In this document: piece by piece, positions 55,173 through 64,000 of the stretch
Layout of the letters: every line of letters starts with the position of its first letter
How positions within the stretch are numbered: position 1 is the first letter of the stretch
Source: Heliorestis acidaminivorans
GTDB taxonomy: Bacteria > Bacillota > Desulfitobacteriia > Heliobacteriales > Heliobacteriaceae
Length of the DNA stretch: 64,000 nucleotides
Direction: 5' to 3'
Assembly: GCF_008933955.1 (NCBI RefSeq)
Contig: NZ_WBXO01000006.1
Location: 62,001-126,000, forward strand
Translations under genes and position numbers: made by a program
Notes under the pieces: generated by a model
Database searches by the model: none
Seen by the model: the letters and a program-made list of their open reading frames with translations, nothing else
Told to the model about the DNA's origin: nothing

Positions 55173-56134
55173 GGTTCAGACCTTTTCCAAAGCTCTTCTT
55201 TTAGAATCTTGTGAGCTGCCGTGTAAGGGTCGACAGTTCTAGAGATCACTCCCTCTAACAGTTCATCCCACTGTCCACTTCTTCCCAGCTGATCTCGAAT
55301 CATTTCTTTTATTCTTACTTCAATAATCTCACTTACTTCAGCTCGCAAACGACGCTGACGCTCTAAGTCAAGACGACCTGTCTTTTCCATCTGTTGACGA
55401 TGTACTTTAATCTCTTTAACGAGGATATCTACACCAGTGCCACTTGTAGAAACTGTTTTCTTCACTGGAGGTCGCCATGCTTGATCGCCTTTTTTGTAAC
55501 CACCTAGATCTAGCATTACTTCAATCTCTGTAACAACGCGATCTACACCAGGTAAGTCAGCCTTATTAACTACGAATATATCGGCAATTTCCATAATACC
55601 TGCTTTGATAGCTTGGATTGAGTCTCCTGCGCCTGGCGTAAGTACAACTACAGTTGTGTCAGCGGCCGTCATAATTTCTAACTCTGACTGACCTACACCA
55701 ACAGTTTCCACAATAATAAAGTCACATCCAAAAGCATCAAGCACTTTAATCACTTCTTTGGTAGCACGAGATAGTCCACCGAGACTTCCTCTTGTACCCA
55801 TAGAACGAATAAATACACCTTTATCTAGGTAATGCTCATTCATACGAATTCGATCACCTAGAATAGCTCCACCTGAAAAAGGACTCGTAGGATCTACAGC
55901 AATTACACCAACTTTGTGACCTTCCTTGCGCAACTCCGTAATCACACGATCTGTAAGGCTTGATTTGCCAGCTCCTGGTGAGCCTGTGATCCCTATGACA
56001 TAGCCTTTTCCTGTATGATGATGTAATTCTCTTAATAAGTCTTCCTTCTCTTCACCATCATTTTCAATATAAGTAATCATGCGAGCAAGAACGCGACGAT
56101 CACCGGCAAGCAAAGCAGGAATTTGATCAATCAT
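55169..56134 (-). CDS. meaB: MeaB/ArgK-type G3E GTPase
   Basis: MeaB protects and loads adenosylcobalamin-dependent mutases such as methylmalonyl-CoA mutase. Motifs: Walker A GITGSPGAGKSSLTD, IAVDPTSPFSGGAILGDRIRM, ETVGVGQSE and NKAD. 321 residues from ATG 56134 (also open to ATG 56149). No mutase gene is adjacent, although a B12-dependent protein lies 10 kb away at 43775. Confidence 0.93.
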   Translation of the reverse strand: MIDQIPALLAGDRRVLARMITYIENDGEEKEDLLRELHHHTGKGYVIGITGSPGAGKSSLTDRVITELRKEGHKVGVIAVDPTSPFSGGAILGDRIRMNEHYLDKGVFIRSMGTRGSLGGLSRATKEVIKVLDAFGCDFIIVETVGVGQSELEIMTAADTTVVVLTPGAGDSIQAIKAGIMEIADIFVVNKADLPGVDRVVTEIEVMLDLGGYKKGDQAWRPPVKKTVSTSGTGVDILVKEIKVHRQQMEKTGRLDLERQRRLRAEVSEIIEVRIKEMIRDQLGRSGQWDELLEGVISRTVDPYTAAHKILKEELWKRSEP

Positions 56135-56190
56135 GAAAGCACCCCGCATCGATAGATTTCAATTACTAATAACCATAGCCTGACCTATCT

Positions 56191-57081
56191 TTAGCTGAAG
56201 AAAATATAAAATGCAAAAGCAGAAAGTGCTCCTCCTAGAAAAACTGCAATGGCAAAAAAAGTGTACTTGAATACTTTTTTCCATAGGCTTTTCGGCTTAT
56301 CGTTGTAATCATCATATTCGACAGGCCATTCTTTCTGCTTAAATGTTCTAGCTTTTGATGGGATTTCCTTCATTGGATCTAGCGACAAATCATCTATTTT
56401 GTGAACCTTCGGTTCTTTAACCTCTGCTTGCGCTGACTGTGATACCAAAGTAGGGGGACTAGTCTCTTCTTGCTTATTAGTAAGCTTGTCTCTCGTAATG
56501 ACCTTTTCAGACTGTTCCTGCCCATTCCTAGCAGGATTTTTTCTCTCCTGTGCAGAAGGAGAAGTAAGGTTGTTTTTGGGGGAATTATTGAAGCTTTTCG
56601 GAGCTATAACTCTAACTAAGCTCCATTTCTGTGTCTCCACCATAGTATCTCTTTTCCAACGGAAAAATCCTTCTGTTCCTAGCAAGGGATCGACGACCCA
56701 GGCGATGTGCCAGGGGCGAGGGAAATAGATCTGTTGGTTAGTTAGATCTTGCCCCGAAAAGAAGATTCCACAACCATGATGACTATGCACCCAGCCAAGA
56801 ATCTGTAAGCTAGGAAAAGCTTTACGTCTCCTATCCCAGTCTTCCCATGTTTTTTCTGTAAATTTCACACTTGTATGTATCGGTTCTGCATCCTTAGCAG
56901 GTAAAAAAGCTTCCACTCTCACGAGAGCCGCCAGATGACCTTTTTTCTCTTGAAAGAAAACGTCTCCCAGTAAAAGACCTGCCATTTCGCTTTCTGATCT
57001 ATTAAGTAGATTTGTAACTTCTAAGGCAACCTTTTCTGCTACCTCTATCTTTAACGAATCGATTCTAATCTCTTCTGCCAC
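56191..57081 (-). CDS. Tail-anchored JAMM (MPN) domain protein
   Basis: N-terminal JAMM metalloprotease domain: glutamate E32 (SEMAGLLLG) and H99-x-H101-x7-S109-x2-D112 (HSHHGCGIFFSGQD), so all metal ligands are present. A low-complexity hydrophilic linker (about 155-250) is followed by one C-terminal membrane helix (YTFFAIAVFLGGALSAFAFY). The catalytic domain would face the cytoplasm. Its substrate is unknown; no ubiquitin-like protein gene is nearby. Confidence 0.8.
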   Translation of the reverse strand: MAEEIRIDSLKIEVAEKVALEVTNLLNRSESEMAGLLLGDVFFQEKKGHLAALVRVEAFLPAKDAEPIHTSVKFTEKTWEDWDRRRKAFPSLQILGWVHSHHGCGIFFSGQDLTNQQIYFPRPWHIAWVVDPLLGTEGFFRWKRDTMVETQKWSLVRVIAPKSFNNSPKNNLTSPSAQERKNPARNGQEQSEKVITRDKLTNKQEETSPPTLVSQSAQAEVKEPKVHKIDDLSLDPMKEIPSKARTFKQKEWPVEYDDYNDKPKSLWKKVFKYTFFAIAVFLGGALSAFAFYIFFS

Positions 57082-57122
57082 CTAGTACAGCCCCTTTTTT
57101 TGACATGCTTCACCTATTTTCC

Positions 57123-57152
57123 ATTATATCCATCAGAATAGCACTTGTTCAA
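57123..57152 (-). promoter_or_regulatory. Probable promoter of the JAMM gene
   Basis: TTGAAC (57147-57152) and TATAAT (57123-57128), 18 bases apart on the minus strand, in the intergenic region shared with the rhodanese-like gene. Confidence 0.4.
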
Positions 57153-57198
57153 TGTCAAATTTTGAAAATGCAACAGAATGTGGAGGATTGGTAACACT

Positions 57199-57615
57199 AT
57201 GGATAATATACATTTTTTCGTAACTGTCTCAGGAACACTGCTTATACTCTATTTTGTTTTACGTCATTTTTGGGGCTGGGATCTCCCTACTATTACTAAT
57301 GAGCAAGCAGCGCCTCTCTTAAAAGGAAAAGCTAATGCTATAATTTTAGACATTCGGGACAAGGAAACTTATGAGGCCCAAAGAGCCAAAAACGCTATAA
57401 ATATTCCTGCACAAGAATTGTCACAGCGTATCAAAGAGCTAAAAAAACATAAAGATAAGCTAATTATTGTCATGGATCATAGCGGAAAAGGAAGCAAAAA
57501 AATTGTACGACAACTAATTAAGCAAGATTTCCCTTATGTAGCAAGCTTTCATCATGGTTTTGAAGGCTATAGAGGACCTATTTACAAAGGAGACCAGGAG
57601 GATACCAAAGAGTGA
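57199..57615 (+). CDS. Membrane-anchored rhodanese-like protein, active-site Cys missing
   Basis: An N-terminal membrane helix (FFVTVSGTLLILYFVLRHFW) is followed by a rhodanese domain (AIILDIRDKETYEAQRAKNA, INIPAQEL). Where the sulphur-carrying cysteine should be, the sequence reads IIVMDHSGKGSKK (aspartate in place of Cys), so it is probably inactive as a sulphurtransferase. ATG 57199 follows a rather distant GGAGG. Its stop overlaps the panB start. Confidence 0.8.
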   Translation: MDNIHFFVTVSGTLLILYFVLRHFWGWDLPTITNEQAAPLLKGKANAIILDIRDKETYEAQRAKNAINIPAQELSQRIKELKKHKDKLIIVMDHSGKGSKKIVRQLIKQDFPYVASFHHGFEGYRGPIYKGDQEDTKE

Positions 57616-58430
57616 AAAAGAAAATTACAATTCCCCAGCTACAGTCAGAAAAAAAGGGTGGACGTAAGTTTCGCATGGTCACGGCTTACGATTATTTGTT
57701 TGCTACCATGATTGAAGAAACAGATATAGAGTTGATTCTAGTCGGTGACTCACTAGGTATGGTTGTACTAGGCTACGACAGCACCGTACCTGTTACCTTA
57801 AACGACATGATTCATCATTGCCGTCCTGTCGTCAGAGGAGCTCCTAGCACACTTATCATTGGCGATATGCCTTTTGGTACTTACAATGTATCGATAGCCG
57901 ATGCCATAGGCAATGGCAACCGCCTGATGAAAGAAGCTATGGTAGACGCCATTAAGCTTGAAGGTGGCCAAGAAGTAGCTGAAACTATTTCGGCTCTGGT
58001 AAAAGCCGGCATTCCCGTCATGGGCCATATAGGCTTGACACCTCAGCGAGCTTCTCAACTAGGTGGCTTCAAAGTTCAAGGCAAAACAGAAGAAGCAAAA
58101 GAAAGCTTACTCCAAGATGCCTTAGCTCTAGAAGAAGCAGGAGCTTTTGCTATTGTAATAGAGTGCGTACCTTATGATATTGCTCAAAAGATCACAGAGA
58201 ATCTGCAAATTCCAACTATCGGTATTGGTGCAGGTCCTTACTGTGACGGACAAGTTCTAGTTATTCAAGACCTAGTAGGACTTTATGACCGCTTTGTACC
58301 GAAGTTTGTAAAGCAGTACGGTCAAGTTCGTCCCCTTATTACTAACGCATTAAATGACTTTGCCAGAGACGTCCAAGAAGGTGCTTTTCCTGGACCAGAA
58401 CATAGCTTTGGCATGGAATCGAAAAAATAA
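57612..58430 (+). CDS. panB: 3-methyl-2-oxobutanoate hydroxymethyltransferase
   Basis: First step of pantothenate synthesis, making ketopantoate. Motifs: VTAYDYLFATMIEE, LVGDSLGMVVLGYDSTVPVTL, VMGHIGLTPQRASQLGGFKV split over the region, and IGIGAGPYCDGQVLV. 272 residues. It starts at GTG 57612 after GGAGG and overlaps the preceding gene by four bases. Confidence 0.97.
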   Translation: MKKKITIPQLQSEKKGGRKFRMVTAYDYLFATMIEETDIELILVGDSLGMVVLGYDSTVPVTLNDMIHHCRPVVRGAPSTLIIGDMPFGTYNVSIADAIGNGNRLMKEAMVDAIKLEGGQEVAETISALVKAGIPVMGHIGLTPQRASQLGGFKVQGKTEEAKESLLQDALALEEAGAFAIVIECVPYDIAQKITENLQIPTIGIGAGPYCDGQVLVIQDLVGLYDRFVPKFVKQYGQVRPLITNALNDFARDVQEGAFPGPEHSFGMESKK

Positions 58431-58440
58431 GGTGAGTTCC

Positions 58441-59361
58441 ATGAAAATTGCCATACTTGGCGCAGGTGCAATGGGTTCTCTTTATGGAGCTTTTTTGGGA
58501 GAAAATGGAGCTGATGTCTGGCTTATTGATATCTGGCCAGAACAGGTAGAACGCTTGAATAAGCAGGGACTAGTGATTGAAGAAGGAAGCAACCATAAAC
58601 TATATAAGGTCAAAGCTACAACCGAAAAAGAACAGATCGGTCCTGTAGATTTGATTCTAATCTTCGTAAAAACTTATCAGACAACAGAAGCTCTTCGTGA
58701 CATCTCCCCTCTCATTCATAAGCAAACCATATTTATGACTTTACAAAATGGCTTAGGTAATCATGAATTGCTTGCCCAGCGCTTCGGAAAAAGCGCTGTT
58801 TTTGCAGGTACTAGTTCTTTTGGTGCTACATTAATAGAGCCAGGACGAATCCGTATCGCTGGTCGTGGAGAAACAGTCTTTGGCGCTTGTAACAATAATT
58901 ATCGCAAAGAAGACTTGGATAAACTTTTCTTGCTCTTTGAGGGAAGTCAATTAAATCCTCGCCTTACAGAAGACGCACTCGTGCAGATCTGGGAAAAATT
59001 ACTCGTTAATGTGGGCATTAATGCTCTTACTGCTATTACTAATGTCCCTAACGGTTATTTGCTTAAAAATGATGCCCTACTTTCTTTGCTCGAAGAAGCC
59101 GTCACAGAAGCAGAAACTGTGGCTAGAAAATTGAAAGTAACAATTGCTCCGAACCCTGTAGAAAAGACAAAAAAAATAGCCCTTTTAACAGGTCAAAACT
59201 TCTCCAGCATGCATCAAGATTTACACAAAGGTCGGCAAACAGAGATAGATGCAATAAATGGTAAGGTTGCAGAGCTTGGAAGTGAAATTGACTTAAATAC
59301 ACCAGTAAATAAAACCTTAACTTTGCTAATCAAAGCTATAACTGAAATAAAAAAGAAGTAA
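58441..59361 (+). CDS. panE: Ketopantoate reductase
   Basis: Second pantothenate step, NADPH-dependent. The start ATG 58441 is chosen after AAGGTGAG; the frame stays open to 58354, within panB. Rossmann motif ILGAGAMGSLYGAFL, VKTYQTTEAL, TLQNGLGNHELL and the C-terminal KLLVNVGINALTAITNVPNG are diagnostic. 306 residues. It pairs with panB, ten bases upstream. Confidence 0.96.
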   Translation: MKIAILGAGAMGSLYGAFLGENGADVWLIDIWPEQVERLNKQGLVIEEGSNHKLYKVKATTEKEQIGPVDLILIFVKTYQTTEALRDISPLIHKQTIFMTLQNGLGNHELLAQRFGKSAVFAGTSSFGATLIEPGRIRIAGRGETVFGACNNNYRKEDLDKLFLLFEGSQLNPRLTEDALVQIWEKLLVNVGINALTAITNVPNGYLLKNDALLSLLEEAVTEAETVARKLKVTIAPNPVEKTKKIALLTGQNFSSMHQDLHKGRQTEIDAINGKVAELGSEIDLNTPVNKTLTLLIKAITEIKKK

Positions 59362-59415
59362 AAAGACCTTTGCCAACATGCACTCATCTGCAGTTATAGC
59401 AAAGGTCTTTTTTTG
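59362..59415 (+). terminator. Terminator of the panB-panE unit
   Basis: Stem AAAGACCTTTGC/GCAAAGGTCTTT (59362-59373 with 59399-59410), then T4. Confidence 0.8.
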
Positions 59416-59437
59416 GTTTAAGGAAGCAAGCTATTTC

Positions 59438-59842
59438 TTATGCGACAGAGCTTCTCTTTTTCATACCTTCTGATTCATCAAATACACCGGCCATACCTCC
59501 TAGTATAGAAGCGATAAAGAGCAGGACTAATTCAACTAGTAAAGACGATAAAGATAAAAATGATGTTTCTGCACTGAAGAGAAAAAGATATGCTGTCCCC
59601 AAAAGCATAAGAGCAACTAAGAGCCCGTGAAGCCAACCGAGGAACTGTGCTTTTTGAGCTGCTTTATAAGCACCTACAAAAGCAGTTACAGCGATCACTA
59701 CTGGCGTCCAGAAAGAGAGATAATAAACAGGTCCTGATAAAAAGAAGAGAGCAAGGGCTGTTAAGATCAGAAGCGCCGTAAAGACAACAGTCGAAGTTAG
59801 CAAGCCAATTAATAATGCTTTACCATGAACTATAGTCTTCAT
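59438..59842 (-). CDS. TIGR04086/YrzE-family membrane protein
   Basis: A 134-residue protein with four membrane segments (GLLTSTVVFTALLILTALAL, ILGGMAGVF). The family is common in spore-forming Firmicutes and unknown in function. ATG 59842 has AGGAG seven bases upstream. It follows the CaCA gene with 23 bases between them. Confidence 0.8.
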   Translation of the reverse strand: MKTIVHGKALLIGLLTSTVVFTALLILTALALFFLSGPVYYLSFWTPVVIAVTAFVGAYKAAQKAQFLGWLHGLLVALMLLGTAYLFLFSAETSFLSLSSLLVELVLLFIASILGGMAGVFDESEGMKKRSSVA

Positions 59843-59865
59843 TATGTAACTCCTACCTCCTTCCA

Positions 59866-60879
59866 TCATATAGCCATCTCAAATACCCACAAAGCAAAAA
59901 TAAAATAAACAAAACCGCCTGTTAAGAGAATGGGAGCCTGTAAAACTTTACGATTAAGTAAAAATAAAGTTAAAATCACAACTGCTGATAACAAAGTCAG
60001 TGAAGCGGCAAAGATAGCTAGTTCATTTAACTTCCATACACCAGCCAACAAGGCAATAGCTGGGATACAAGTGCTTTGAAAAACCATTGCCCCAGTTATA
60101 TTACCTAAAGCAAGTGTATCCTCACCTTTATAAACCCAAATCAAACTATTAACTTTTTCTGGCAACTCCGTAGCTAGTGGTGCCAGAATAAAGGCCACAA
60201 TAAGGGCCGGCCAACTCATAATATGAGCAATTGATTCTATAGTGCTAACAAACAAGTTAGCGCCAAAAGCCATTAAGGATAAGGCGATTGTCAATTGGAC
60301 GAATACAGCCTTAATCGAAGGCCTTGAACGTCGTCGTTGTAAGTAAAGACCTTTTTCCGGTTCTAAGACACCACCTTCACCACCTCTTACAGTCATAAAA
60401 ACATAGAGTGCATAAGTACCTAACAATAAGATAGCAAGATAGCTTTCATAGCCGCTGATTAAATGTCCCTGAAACAATAAAGGCATCAGTAGCAAAGAAA
60501 AAACAGCTAGAAAAAAAGTGAGATCTCTTTGAAAAACCTTTACATTCACATTGAGCTGAGCTTTCCAATTTTTTCTCAATATAATTGCTGCAAAACCAAC
60601 AAGAAAAAGCGCAATCGATGCTAACATAAAAGGTGCTCCCAAGATAGCTCCTATTCCTACTTCTATGCCTTCTGAGCCACCATAAACGAAAATAGCTACC
60701 AGAGGAATCATCGTTTCTGGCATAGCTGTACCAACAGCAGCTACGAGACTTCCCACAACACCTCTAGTCCAGCCGTAAATAGCTCCCATCCATTCTACAG
60801 CATTAGTAAATAACTCTGCCGCCAATAGGATTAAGGCAATAGATATTAGGAACAACACAATGGCCAACAGCACTTCCAA
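59866..60879 (-). CDS. Sodium/calcium exchanger-like (CaCA) membrane protein
   Basis: Two inverted alpha-repeats of the CaCA superfamily: GSLVAAVGTAMPETMIPLVA and ILAPLATELPEKVNSLIWV with LALGNITGAMVFQS. About ten membrane helices. Substrate ion is not told by sequence. It starts at TTG 60879 after GGAGGG. Confidence 0.88.
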   Translation of the reverse strand: MEVLLAIVLFLISIALILLAAELFTNAVEWMGAIYGWTRGVVGSLVAAVGTAMPETMIPLVAIFVYGGSEGIEVGIGAILGAPFMLASIALFLVGFAAIILRKNWKAQLNVNVKVFQRDLTFFLAVFSLLLMPLLFQGHLISGYESYLAILLLGTYALYVFMTVRGGEGGVLEPEKGLYLQRRRSRPSIKAVFVQLTIALSLMAFGANLFVSTIESIAHIMSWPALIVAFILAPLATELPEKVNSLIWVYKGEDTLALGNITGAMVFQSTCIPAIALLAGVWKLNELAIFAASLTLLSAVVILTLFLLNRKVLQAPILLTGGFVYFIFALWVFEMAI

Positions 60880-60937
60880 GGCTTTCCCTCCCTCTACAGG
60901 ACACGCCCTCTAAGAAAACATATGCGCAAAGGAAGAG

Positions 60938-60980
60938 AAAAATAGCCTTGATCTCACTTTGAAATCAAGGCTATTTTTTA
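60938..60980 (-). terminator. Terminator of the GH8-like gene
   Basis: Stem AAAATAGCCTTGAT/ATCAAGGCTATTTT (60964-60977 with 60939-60952), T-rich on both sides; it overlaps the last codon region of the gene ending at 60978. Confidence 0.75.
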
Positions 60981-62534
60981 TTGCTCTTTTCTTACAAGAG
61001 CTAAAGCTTGTAAAGCTAATAAATTATCAAAGGAATAACAATCTCCAGTACGAGGATCACCAAAACCACCATAGAAAATTGAATCTGCATCGTTTATACG
61101 GTGGAGCAGCAAATGATCAACAGCTATCTGCGCCCAATCATACTCTCCAATAGTCCAAAAAAACTGAGCCGCTAAAGCATAGACAGCAGGTGAACGAAAT
61201 TCAGATACAGCAACAGGCTCTTCACCTTGATCACGGTGATATGCCGCCCAGATACGACCTTTCGTAAGTTCTGTTTGTAAAAACTTCACCTTAGCTGTAG
61301 AAACATAACCTGCTTGTGCTCCATGAAGAGCCGCTAACACAGAATCAATCATATTGACAGCTTCTCGATCCTGAAAAACACCTCTATCTGGTGAATAATC
61401 TGTCGTAAAAAGACCATTACCAAGATCGGCTTGCCTAATAATATCTAATGTGGGCTCCACTAACGGTGCATAGCGCTCATCGATCGTAGCCAATTGAGCG
61501 AGATAGGCCGGCTGTAGATAACGAACAGGTACTACTGTTCCTCCATTAGGTCCTAGTGAGTCAAACCAACCTAACCAAGTATCAGGAGCACCAGACCAGT
61601 CAAACCAGGGTGCCCATTGACCTGCTTCTTGCTCGTAACGGTAAACACCTTCCAATATAGCTTGCGCTAGCATTAGATCTCGTTTATCGCCCCACAGTTC
61701 ATACCCTTGTAGAAGAGTAGCCGCAATCCTAATATCATCAATAAGAGCACTTGCTTTCTGTTGCTCTATATTATCTCTTTTTACTTTCCAAGCAAGAACA
61801 CCATAAGGACCCATTAGATAGTTGCGCACATAACGAACATGTTGACGATATAACTCTTCATCTTCTGTCCAAATAGCATACTCTAACCAGAGACCAGTAG
61901 ATTCAGAAAGAATATCGTGATTCCGCGCTTCATCAGCAAGCTCTGGTCGATCATCACGAAAATTTGTAAAAACACCACCCTGAGGATTAGACAAGTGGTT
62001 TACAATAAACTGAGCAAGTTGCCCTTCTTGACTCTCCGGTCTTAACTGCGCTCTAAGCGGTAAGATTCTTTGTGGATCTCTAAAATCGGTAAAAAAGTGT
62101 TCTTGAAGTAACTCTGTTAAGGCCTCGCCAGACCAACTAAGATGATAGCCCCCACCGTTATAAGTAAAAGGATCTGCTAGTAAGGGGCGATAATAATCAC
62201 CATCGTCTCCTTTTAAGAAAACCAACTTTTTGCCTCTACCTTCAAAGGTAATGGTTACAGATGGTTGTGATAAATAACCTTCTGCTAGTTCTTTGACAAC
62301 AGGTCTAGTGAATAAATGGTCTTCTATTAAAGTGACTGATTCATCTGAGCCCTTCAAAAGAACAAGCCCATAAGAGTCTTTGTGCCATTGTAAATTAACG
62401 TTATCAACTTTCTTAAAAAGAAAAGGGTTAAGGAACCAAAAATATAAGAAGGATATTAACAATATAAAAAAAAGAGCTAGGACCAAAGAAATCATGGTCC
62501 TAGATAGTCTCTTTGGATTTCTCTTCAATTTCAT
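60978..62534 (-). CDS. Membrane-anchored glycoside hydrolase (GH8-like)
   Basis: The 518-residue protein has one N-terminal membrane segment (MISLVLALFFILLISFLYFW), then a beta-rich part, and from about residue 170 an (alpha/alpha)6-type domain with SESTGLWLEYAIW (candidate acid glutamate), ALIDDIRIAATLLQGYELWG (aspartate pair) and AVNMIDSVLAALHG. These resemble GH8 enzymes, which cut beta-glucans or exopolysaccharides. Active facing outward; the match is by eye only. ATG 62534 lies five bases after AGGAG. Confidence 0.65.
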   Translation of the reverse strand: MKLKRNPKRLSRTMISLVLALFFILLISFLYFWFLNPFLFKKVDNVNLQWHKDSYGLVLLKGSDESVTLIEDHLFTRPVVKELAEGYLSQPSVTITFEGRGKKLVFLKGDDGDYYRPLLADPFTYNGGGYHLSWSGEALTELLQEHFFTDFRDPQRILPLRAQLRPESQEGQLAQFIVNHLSNPQGGVFTNFRDDRPELADEARNHDILSESTGLWLEYAIWTEDEELYRQHVRYVRNYLMGPYGVLAWKVKRDNIEQQKASALIDDIRIAATLLQGYELWGDKRDLMLAQAILEGVYRYEQEAGQWAPWFDWSGAPDTWLGWFDSLGPNGGTVVPVRYLQPAYLAQLATIDERYAPLVEPTLDIIRQADLGNGLFTTDYSPDRGVFQDREAVNMIDSVLAALHGAQAGYVSTAKVKFLQTELTKGRIWAAYHRDQGEEPVAVSEFRSPAVYALAAQFFWTIGEYDWAQIAVDHLLLHRINDADSIFYGGFGDPRTGDCYSFDNLLALQALALVRKEQ

Positions 62535-62745
62535 CAAACTCCTAATTTTTGTTTCTCTCTATTTCACCACAGCTAACACTTTTTTGCAAGTTTTTACAGC
62601 AGGAGCTTTTGGAAAGCTTTCTTTCTCATCAAGAATGAGGCATAATAATCTTTCCAAGACTATTACAAGGAATCTTACTTTCCCTGTCTAATAGAGCACT
62701 GTCTTAGAAAAAAATAATTACATAATCACATAGTAGGAGGTTACC

Positions 62746-64000
62746 ATGAACCGTCTTATCCCAGGCATCCCTTTTTTAGCCGCTTTATCTTTAGTACTTT
62801 TTGCTATTTTTAACTATGCTCTTTCTGAACGTATCCCTGATCCTATCCTTGAAGGTAGCGCCAGACCTGTTGCAGAGATGGAGTGCACTGCAATCAATGC
62901 CATCTCACCTGTAGGAGAAAATGACTTTCAATGGCTTAGCTTAGAGAAAATCTGTGAAAAAGCCCTCGAAGAAAATAGCGTCGTAAATATTGAAACAACA
63001 TCTGAAGACCATAATCTAACAGCACAAAAAGTCAGTAGTGAAAAAGATGAAGTTATTTGGTCTAGCCTGCAATTAAACCATCAAAAAACAGCTCTAGCCT
63101 TCTTTAGCCAAAAAAAACTATTTATTGTTGATCTTACAACAGGAGACTCCAAAAGAATTCATGATTTGTTATCAGAAGAAAAAAACGCCTATTATAATCC
63201 ATCTATCACTTGGAGTCCTAATGGAGAATACCTTACCTTCACTGTTGTCAAAGAAAACAACCGTTGGAATGGGCAGAACAGTTATAGCACTTATCTCGTA
63301 AACCTTACTTCTGAAGATATTCATAGTATTCACCAAACACAACAAGCTCCTGAAAGTCCTACATGGTCACCAAAAGGTGATTATATTGCCCTAGACAGCC
63401 CTGTTGTACTATACGACCTAGCTCGTAAACATGGTACAACCATCGTCTCAGGCTATCACACACGCTATCCTCGGTGGTCACCAGAAGGTCATCACATTAT
63501 ATTTATCCAGGAAACATCAAGTACCCGTGGTGAAACCTTTCGCTATTCTCTAGACACGAGAGAAGTAATTCAAATTACTGCATTAAATCGGGTTACCTCT
63601 CCCCTCCTCTGGTTACAAACACCACCAACTATCCTATTAGAAGTAGAAACCAAAAAAAGCAGTAACCGACCTGAGAGACATCACATTGGTGAAGCAAGAC
63701 CACATACAGAAAGCAGTATTCGCTGGTTAAGTTCTTTCGACCGCAATGAATCGAACCGCTTTCTTACCCTTTCTCCTAACGAAAGGTATCTAATCATACA
63801 AAAAACAGCTAATCTAGGCACTAAAGATGAAGAAAATCACCTTATAGCCATAAACCGAGAACAAAGCTTCTATAGCTGGCGCTGTGTCTCCATAGCCCCG
63901 CTAGAAGATCCTAAGACTCTTACATTCCAATGGACTGATGATGGAAGGCTTTTGTATAACAAAGACGGACAAGCTTTTATTTTCGATTTTGAACGTTTAA
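62746..64000 (+). CDS. Exported TolB/PD40-like propeller protein (3' end cut off)
   Basis: ATG 62746 after TAGGAGGTTACC; the frame is open to the window edge, giving 418 residues. A signal peptide (FLAALSLVLFAIFNYAL) is followed by repeated WSPxG motifs (ITWSPNGEYLTFT, PTWSPKGDYIAL, PRWSPEGHHIIFI), as in PD40 beta-propellers, and the chain ends in the middle of a blade (WTDDGRLLYN). No catalytic domain is seen. Probably an extracytoplasmic binding protein. Confidence 0.75.
   Translation, partial: MNRLIPGIPFLAALSLVLFAIFNYALSERIPDPILEGSARPVAEMECTAINAISPVGENDFQWLSLEKICEKALEENSVVNIETTSEDHNLTAQKVSSEKDEVIWSSLQLNHQKTALAFFSQKKLFIVDLTTGDSKRIHDLLSEEKNAYYNPSITWSPNGEYLTFTVVKENNRWNGQNSYSTYLVNLTSEDIHSIHQTQQAPESPTWSPKGDYIALDSPVVLYDLARKHGTTIVSGYHTRYPRWSPEGHHIIFIQETSSTRGETFRYSLDTREVIQITALNRVTSPLLWLQTPPTILLEVETKKSSNRPERHHIGEARPHTESSIRWLSSFDRNESNRFLTLSPNERYLIIQKTANLGTKDEENHLIAINREQSFYSWRCVSIAPLEDPKTLTFQWTDDGRLLYNKDGQAFIFDFERL

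Overview
The window reads as a chromosomal segment of a low-to-moderate GC, endospore-forming Firmicute of class Clostridia. The grounds are T-box leaders on leuS and valS, Spo0B- and SpoIVFA/FB-like genes, an L27 with the Prp-cleaved N-terminal extension, a complete minCDE set, and many TTG/GTG starts behind strong AGGAGG sites. The gene order around obg-rpmA-prp-rplU-rng and mreBCD-mrdA-minCDE-rodA is the conserved clostridial one. A Heliobacteria/Peptococcaceae-like host is my inference; no photosynthesis gene or rRNA lies in the window.

Layout. 1-4200: a partial SH3/peptidoglycan-binding exported protein, comEA, and a divergent NHEJ unit (Ku, LigD ligase, LigD polymerase as separate genes). 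4200-12140: a secreted stalk-domain protein with one CxxCH motif, the large single-chain purL, a gene-free ~500 nt stretch that looks like a structured RNA with its own promoter and terminator, then uppP and small envelope genes. 12146-12792: a five-tRNA operon (Met, Tyr, Gln, Glu, Thr in transcription order) ending in a possible 27-codon ORF. 12842-42640, all on the minus strand: leuS with its T-box, rsfS/yqeK/nadD/proA/proB/yhbY/obgE/spo0B, ribosomal protein genes with Prp, rng, two radical-SAM-linked genes, spoIVFA/FB, a nucleoside-kinase-like gene, PilZ, rodA, min, mrdA-mreDCB, radC, maf and a DUF4321 gene.

42609-49889 (minus strand) is the most unusual part. It is one compact operon encoding an unrecognised 147-residue protein, a RidA-like protein, a fold-type-I PLP enzyme, an FAD oxidoreductase with a Cys cluster, two very small proteins (43 and 80 residues), a fused B12-binding/TIM-barrel protein of the lysine/ornithine aminomutase kind, and a P-loop protein. 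Together they suggest a cobalamin- and PLP-linked amino-acid pathway with its own reactivation factor, which I cannot match to a described pathway.

49968-64000: rex, folC-valS with a T-box, meaB (a chaperone GTPase for adenosylcobalamin mutases), a tail-anchored JAMM protein, a plus-strand rhodanese-like/panB/panE unit, membrane genes, a membrane-anchored GH8-like protein and a truncated TolB-like propeller protein. Most genes are on the minus strand and many are separated by clear Rho-independent terminators.
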